From: Mesorhizobium silamurunense | GTDB taxonomy: Bacteria; Pseudomonadota; Alphaproteobacteria; Rhizobiales; Rhizobiaceae | DNA: 36,032 nucleotides | Reading direction: 5' to 3' | Assembly (NCBI RefSeq): GCF_014843825.1 | Contig: NZ_JHQR01000171.1 | Coordinates: forward strand, 1-36,032 | In this document: one piece after another, positions 32,676-36,032 of the stretch | Layout: each line of letters opens with the position of its first letter | How positions within the stretch are numbered: the stretch's first letter is position 1 | Translations under genes and position numbers: made by a program | Notes under the pieces: model-generated | What the model was told of the DNA's origin: nothing | Database searches by the model: none | What the model saw: the letters and a program-made list of their open reading frames with translations, nothing else

Positions 32676-34254
32676 CCAGTCCTCACCCTTGCGCCCGAAG
32701 GCGGGCGCCCGTGACGACGAACGCGTGATAAAACTCGCCGTGCTTGCCGTCGGCGGCCAGGGTGGCGGCGTGCTCGCCGACTGGATCACCGACGTCGCCG
32801 AGCGCAGCGGCTATATCGCGCAGTCGACTTCCGTGGCCGGCGTCGCCCAGCGTACGGGCGCGACGATCTACTATATCGAGGTGGCCCGCGACACCGGCCG
32901 GTTGCCGGTCTTCGCGCTGTCGCCCTCACAGGGCGATGTCGACATCCTGATCGCCGCCGAGCTGATGGAGGCTGGCCGCGCCATCATCCGCGGCTTCGTC
33001 ACGCCCGAGCGCACGACGCTGATCGCCTCCTCGCATCGCATCGCCGCAGTCTCGGAAAAGATCGAGCCGGGCGACGGCCGCGCCTCGTCGCAGAAGGTGC
33101 ACGCGACGGCGGAGGCTGCCGCAAAACGCTTCATCGCTTTCGACATGGAAAAGATCGCCGCCGAGAACGGCACCATGATCTCGGCGAGCCTGCTCGGCGC
33201 GCTGGCCGGGTCTGACGCGCTGCCGTTCCCGCGCGAAAACTACGAGCAGGCGATCGGCGCCGGCGGCCGTGGCGTGAAGGCCAGTCTTGCCGCCTTCGGC
33301 GCCGCCTATGACTGCGCGCGTGGCCTGGGGGCCGCGCCGGTAGACGACAAGGCAGAGGCAAAACTTGCCGCTTCCGAAGCCCGTTCAGCATCAAAGGTAA
33401 GCGGACCGGAAACGCTGCTGAAGGGATGGCAGGAGCTTGCTGCCCGCGTCGCGGCACTTCCGGAGCCGGTGCGCGACATGGCCGAACGCGGTCTGAAGAA
33501 GGTCGTCGACTACCAGGACATCGCCTATGGCGGCGAATATCTCGACCGGCTGGACAAGGCCGTCGCGCTGGATAAGGCCGAACGCGGCTATGCGCTGTCG
33601 ATTGCAGCGGCGAAACATCTGGCCAACGCCATGTGCTATGACGACATGATCCGCGTCGCCGACCTCAAGACGCGCTCGACCCGCGACAAGCGGGTGCGCA
33701 AGGAGGTCGGCGTCAGGGAAGGCTCGGTCCTTCAGGTCACCGAATACTTCCATCCGCGCATCGAGGAGTTCTGCGGCACGCTGCCGGTAGGGCTGGGCAG
33801 CTACATCGAGAACCGGCCGAAGCTTGCCGCCTTCCTCGACCGCCGCATCAATCGCGGCCGCCGCATCCGCACCGACAGTTTTACCGGCTTCGCCATGTTG
33901 TGGTTCATCGGCGGCCTGCGCCGCTGGCGCCGCCGCCTGCTGCGCCACAGGATAGAGGTCGAACATCTGGAGCGCTGGTACGAACTGGCGCTCGCCCATG
34001 CGCGCGAAAACTATGCGCTTGGGGTCGAGGTCCTGAACTGCCGCCGGCTGATCAAGGGCTACAGCGACACCCATGCCCGCGCCCAGTCGAAATTCGACCG
34101 CGTGCTCTCGGCGCTCGATATGCTGAAGGGCCGCGACGATGCCGCCGACTGGATCCGCCGCCTGCGCGAAGCGGCGCTGAAGGACGAGAAGGGCGACATG
34201 CTCGACGGCGCGCTGAAGACCGTGGCGACGCTTGGCGACAGCTCGGCCTTATAA
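32668..34254 (+). CDS. iorB: Indolepyruvate oxidoreductase beta-family subunit with long C-terminal extension
   Basis: This 528-aa protein is the partner of the preceding alpha subunit. Residues ~20-210 form the gamma-type domain of 2-oxoacid oxidoreductases, beginning IKLAVLAVGGQGGGVLADWI, with QSTSVAGVAQRTGATIYYIE after it. Archaeal IorB proteins end there (~200 aa); this one has about 310 more residues, rich in helices and Arg (GLRRWRRRLLRHRIEVEHLERWYELA). They resemble the extra domain (DUF6537-type) at the end of the single-chain bacterial enzymes. The start at 32668 overlaps the alpha gene stop; a GTG at 32725 is an alternative that would remove 19 non-conserved residues. Neither has a strong ribosome-binding site, so coupling to the alpha gene is likely. 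Confidence 0.88.
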   Translation: MLDQSSPLRPKAGARDDERVIKLAVLAVGGQGGGVLADWITDVAERSGYIAQSTSVAGVAQRTGATIYYIEVARDTGRLPVFALSPSQGDVDILIAAELMEAGRAIIRGFVTPERTTLIASSHRIAAVSEKIEPGDGRASSQKVHATAEAAAKRFIAFDMEKIAAENGTMISASLLGALAGSDALPFPRENYEQAIGAGGRGVKASLAAFGAAYDCARGLGAAPVDDKAEAKLAASEARSASKVSGPETLLKGWQELAARVAALPEPVRDMAERGLKKVVDYQDIAYGGEYLDRLDKAVALDKAERGYALSIAAAKHLANAMCYDDMIRVADLKTRSTRDKRVRKEVGVREGSVLQVTEYFHPRIEEFCGTLPVGLGSYIENRPKLAAFLDRRINRGRRIRTDSFTGFAMLWFIGGLRRWRRRLLRHRIEVEHLERWYELALAHARENYALGVEVLNCRRLIKGYSDTHARAQSKFDRVLSALDMLKGRDDAADWIRRLREAALKDEKGDMLDGALKTVATLGDSSAL

Positions 34255-34267
34255 ACGTTCGAGTGGG

Positions 34268-34282
34268 GTCACCCGCGGTGAC
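34268..34282. terminator. Small hairpin between convergent genes
   Basis: GTCACC and GGTGAC pair around a three-base loop, 13 bases after the IOR beta stop. There is no T-run on either side, so terminator function is weakly supported. Confidence 0.35.
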
Positions 34283-34335
34283 GCCCGGATAGCTTGCCGA
34301 TGACAAGGGTGCATGCATCGAACGGTGGACACAGC

Positions 34336-34782
34336 CTATTCGCTCGCTTCCCGTCCCGAAACCTTTTCGATAACGATCCGGAAAAAGACGTGCGGCAGGC
34401 TATCTGACGTCGGAGGCGTGACAGGCTTGAGCGCAGCAGGCTCCCACCACTGCGCGTGCTTGCTCAACACCGCCCATGCATGGTCGCGCTGAACCTTGTG
34501 GCCGATCCGGTCCGGCAGTTCCTCATAGCGGCCGTCGACGATCACGCTTCTCCATCCGCGCCCCTGGGTATGTTCTTCTATTTGGACGCACACCAGGGGA
34601 TTGGCCCGCATCCAGTCGATCTTCTTGCCGAGCAAGGAGAATGCATAGAGGTGACTGTCGGCGTAGGCGTAGTTGAAGGGCACGACATAGGGTTGTCCTT
34701 CCTTCGTGCATGCCAGATGGCCGGTGCGATTGGCCGCCAGCAATTTCGTGCATTCCAAAGTAGAGAGCGTTCGGATCATCAT
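34336..34782 (-). CDS. Pyridoxamine 5'-phosphate oxidase-family (FMN split-barrel) protein
   Basis: This 148-aa protein has the flavin-binding split-barrel fold. The N-terminal half, LAANRTGHLACTKEGQPYVVPFNYAYADSHLYAF, followed by KIDWMRANPLVCVQIEE, is typical of the small 'nitroimidazole-resistance/PNPOx-like' proteins, not of true PdxH. The ligand may be FMN, F420 or haem; the sequence alone does not decide. The first of two adjacent ATGs (34782) has GGAG nine bases upstream. A perfect FNR/FixK box lies 82 bases before the start with a -10-like element at the right distance, so the gene is probably induced at low oxygen. It converges on the IOR beta gene and is not part of that unit. Confidence 0.88.
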   Translation of the reverse strand: MMIRTLSTLECTKLLAANRTGHLACTKEGQPYVVPFNYAYADSHLYAFSLLGKKIDWMRANPLVCVQIEEHTQGRGWRSVIVDGRYEELPDRIGHKVQRDHAWAVLSKHAQWWEPAALKPVTPPTSDSLPHVFFRIVIEKVSGREASE

Positions 34783-34834
34783 CGGTATGATCTCCTATCT
34801 GGCCTTCGGCCATAAGAAGCTTCGTCCATCATCA

Positions 34835-34877
34835 TTCCTAGTGCGGGACAACATCATGGCTCATTGATTTGGATCAA
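34835..34877 (-). promoter_or_regulatory. FNR/FixK box and -10 element upstream of the FMN split-barrel gene
   Basis: TTGAT and ATCAA with a four-base spacer (34864-34877) are a perfect FNR/FixK consensus. On the minus strand TAGGAA (34835-34840) lies 31-36 bases after the box centre, the geometry of a class II FNR-activated promoter (centre near -41.5). The site is upstream of the minus-strand gene starting at 34782. The plus-strand gene at 35049 is 171 bases away and a less likely target. Confidence 0.75.
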
Positions 34878-35004
34878 TTTGTCATGCGGCAAAGGCTGCG
34901 GCTTGCTCCGTCGGCGGCTTCGGCGGGTGAGACACTGCGCGGTCGGAACGCCCGCCCGCTAACGAAGATGTGATCCATCCCGCTCCGACGGATTTCGACT
35001 CTGT

Positions 35005-35021
35005 CCTCCGTTTCACGGAGG
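35005..35021 (+). other. Small leader hairpin before the GCG_CRPN-type gene
   Basis: CCTCCGT and ACGGAGG form a perfect 7-bp stem with a 3-base loop, ending 27 bases before the ATG at 35049. The rest of the 34783-35048 gap holds only the FNR-box promoter and no gene. Its role is unknown. Confidence 0.4.
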
Positions 35022-35048
35022 TAGGGATGAATCAAGGAGACGAACCTT

Positions 35049-35309
35049 ATGCTCACCAGATATTTGCTGCCCATCGCATTGGCCGCCGGCACTTTGGTGC
35101 TCACCGCCGGCGCGCAGGCCATGCCGATGGCAAAGCCCAGCACTGCGCCGTTGCCGATCGAAACCGTCGGCTGGCGCTGCGGACCCGGCTGGCACGTGAA
35201 CCGCTGGGGCAGATGCGTGCCGAACCGCCGCGTGATCATCCGGCCCGTGCGCCATTGGCATCCCGGCTACTGGGCCCACCACCGTTGGCACCCCGGTTAT
35301 TGGAGCTGA
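35049..35309 (+). CDS. Small exported GCG_CRPN-type protein
   Basis: This 86-aa protein has a Sec signal peptide (MLTRYLLPIALAAGTLVLTAGAQA, cleavage near residue 24). The mature part carries the motif GWRCGPGWHVNRWGRCVPN, which matches the GCG_CRPN prefix found ahead of short repeats in many Rhizobiales envelope proteins. It is followed by two copies of a His/Trp-rich unit (HWHPGYWAHH and RWHPGYWS). Two cysteines could form a disulfide, and the His-rich tail could bind metal, but no function is known. AAGGAG lies nine bases before the ATG. A strong terminator follows the stop, so it is probably a single-gene transcript. Confidence 0.87.
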   Translation: MLTRYLLPIALAAGTLVLTAGAQAMPMAKPSTAPLPIETVGWRCGPGWHVNRWGRCVPNRRVIIRPVRHWHPGYWAHHRWHPGYWS

Positions 35310-35336
35310 TAGTCGCTTTCAGAAAGCGAGGCGGGA

Positions 35337-35368
35337 CGCCCGCGCCCGGAAACGGCGCGGGCGTTTTT
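35337..35368 (+). terminator. Rho-independent terminator
   Basis: CGCCCGCGCC pairs perfectly with GGCGCGGGCG around a 7-base loop and is followed by five T residues (35364-35368). It ends the transcript of the small exported protein and lies four bases before the end of the convergent DUF1501 gene. Confidence 0.9.
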
Positions 35369-35371
35369 CGT

Positions 35372-36032
35372 TCAAATGACCAAGTCCCGCATGGGCTTCA
35401 CCGCCGCCGAGTCCGCAAACACTTTGTCCCCGAGCACAGCCGCCGAGAGGCCGAACAGGTCGGCAAGCAACCCCTTCAGCACCGCGCGCACATCGCTGGT
35501 CGGCGCGAGGTCCCGGCCCTCGTAAAGCTGAGCCGGCTTCAGGCCAGGCCAGTCGGCGATGACGCGGCCGCCCTTGATCGCGCCACCGGCGAGCAGCACC
35601 ACCGTGCCGGTGCCGTGATCGGTGCCGACCGTGCCGTTGATGCGGGCGGTGCGGCCGAATTCGGTGATGGCCACGATCGCCGTGTCCCGCCAGCGCTCCC
35701 CGAGGCCCTTCTCGAATTCCTCGAAGGCGCCGTCGAGGCCGCCGAGCAGGTTGGCGAGCCGACCGGTGGCGCCGCCTTCGTTGACATGCGTGTCCCAGCC
35801 GTCGAAGGCGAGTGCCGCGATACGCGGCCCGTCATTCGCCGCCATCAGCTTCGCCGCGCCTTGCGCCGACTGCCGCATGCCGGCGGCGTTGTCGAGGCCG
35901 CCTTTGGGTTTCATCGTCTTGCCGTCGAGCTCGTCGCCGAGCGCCATCCGGTCGGCGTCGAGGCCTTTCTGCAGCGCGGCCGCCAGCACCGGATCGCGAT
36001 GGTTGTAGAGGTCGAGCACACGCTCGGCCAGC
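35372..36032 (-). CDS. DUF1501 domain protein, C-terminal part (runs off the window)
   Basis: The last 219 codons of a DUF1501 protein are present; the start is beyond the window edge and the frame stays open to base 36032. The segment GPRIAALAFDGWDTHVNEGG, then VAITEFGRTARINGTVGTDHGTGTVVLLAGGAIKGGRVIADWPGL, is diagnostic and holds conserved Asp/His residues of the alkaline-phosphatase-like fold. Family members are usually Tat-exported and often sit beside a DUF1800 gene, which would lie outside this window. The substrate is unknown. The C terminus has the usual LKGLLADLFGL and ends PMRDLVI. Confidence 0.88.
   Translation of the reverse strand, partial: LAERVLDLYNHRDPVLAAALQKGLDADRMALGDELDGKTMKPKGGLDNAAGMRQSAQGAAKLMAANDGPRIAALAFDGWDTHVNEGGATGRLANLLGGLDGAFEEFEKGLGERWRDTAIVAITEFGRTARINGTVGTDHGTGTVVLLAGGAIKGGRVIADWPGLKPAQLYEGRDLAPTSDVRAVLKGLLADLFGLSAAVLGDKVFADSAAVKPMRDLVI

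Noticed and set aside
30195..32789. 864-codon open frame on the minus strand opposite the IOR alpha gene
   Set aside because: The plus-strand gene has clear TPP and Fe-S motifs and a strong ribosome-binding site. The minus frame has no recognisable motif and crosses two real genes.

Overview
The window is GC-rich (about 64% by eye), densely packed alphaproteobacterial chromosome. The codon usage, the rhizobial-type short palindromic repeats and the mix of ABC importers with aromatic acyl-CoA genes point to Rhizobiales, most likely a Mesorhizobium-like organism. That assignment is inference, because there is no rRNA or phylogenetic marker gene here. No tRNA, CRISPR array, insertion sequence or phage gene was seen.

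Layout. 1-2363 (minus): the 5' part of a SAM-dependent methyltransferase and a FadD-type acyl-CoA ligase with an unusual Lys/Ala/Pro-rich N-terminal tail. 2843-8085 (plus): a complete dppABCDF dipeptide importer operon. 8199-12344 (minus): a four-gene unit in which two class-V PLP enzymes flank an amino-acid binding protein and permease. It is preceded by a GntR/FCD regulator (12506-13261), and near-identical palindromes lie in front of both the unit and the regulator gene. 13429-19551 (minus): an aerobic aryl-CoA operon of the 2-aminobenzoyl-CoA (anthraniloyl-CoA) type: monooxygenase/reductase fusion, SDR, MarR, enoyl-CoA hydratase, acyl-CoA dehydrogenase, RidA. Its likely promoter and MarR site can be read just upstream. 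19689-20288: an exported VOC-fold protein. 20371-27186 (minus): a second peptide-type ABC importer led by a CrtI/phytoene-desaturase-like FAD enzyme. 27305-34254 (plus, divergent from it): a cyclase-family hydrolase resembling isatin hydrolase, a second CrtI-like FAD enzyme, a MarR regulator and a two-subunit indolepyruvate:ferredoxin-type oxidoreductase. 34336-36032: an FMN split-barrel protein behind a perfect FNR/FixK box, a tiny exported GCG_CRPN-type protein with a clear terminator, and the 3' part of a DUF1501 gene.

How the genes may work together. Several parts converge on tryptophan, indole and anthranilate chemistry. The cyclase-family enzyme could open isatin to isatinate, which is an aryl-2-oxoacid. 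The 2-oxoacid oxidoreductase could then turn isatinate directly into 2-aminobenzoyl-CoA, and the 13.4-19.6 kb operon would degrade that thioester. This would explain why no anthranilate-CoA ligase is present next to the operon. A kynureninase-like PLP enzyme under GntR control could feed the same pool. This is a hypothesis from gene content; each enzyme family call is much firmer than the pathway.

Two related inverted-repeat elements of about 160 bp sit in opposite orientation inside operon gaps (15047-15204 and 28190-28349). Stem-loops follow both peptide-type binding-protein genes. The main non-coding stretch, 2364-2842, contains no gene I can support.
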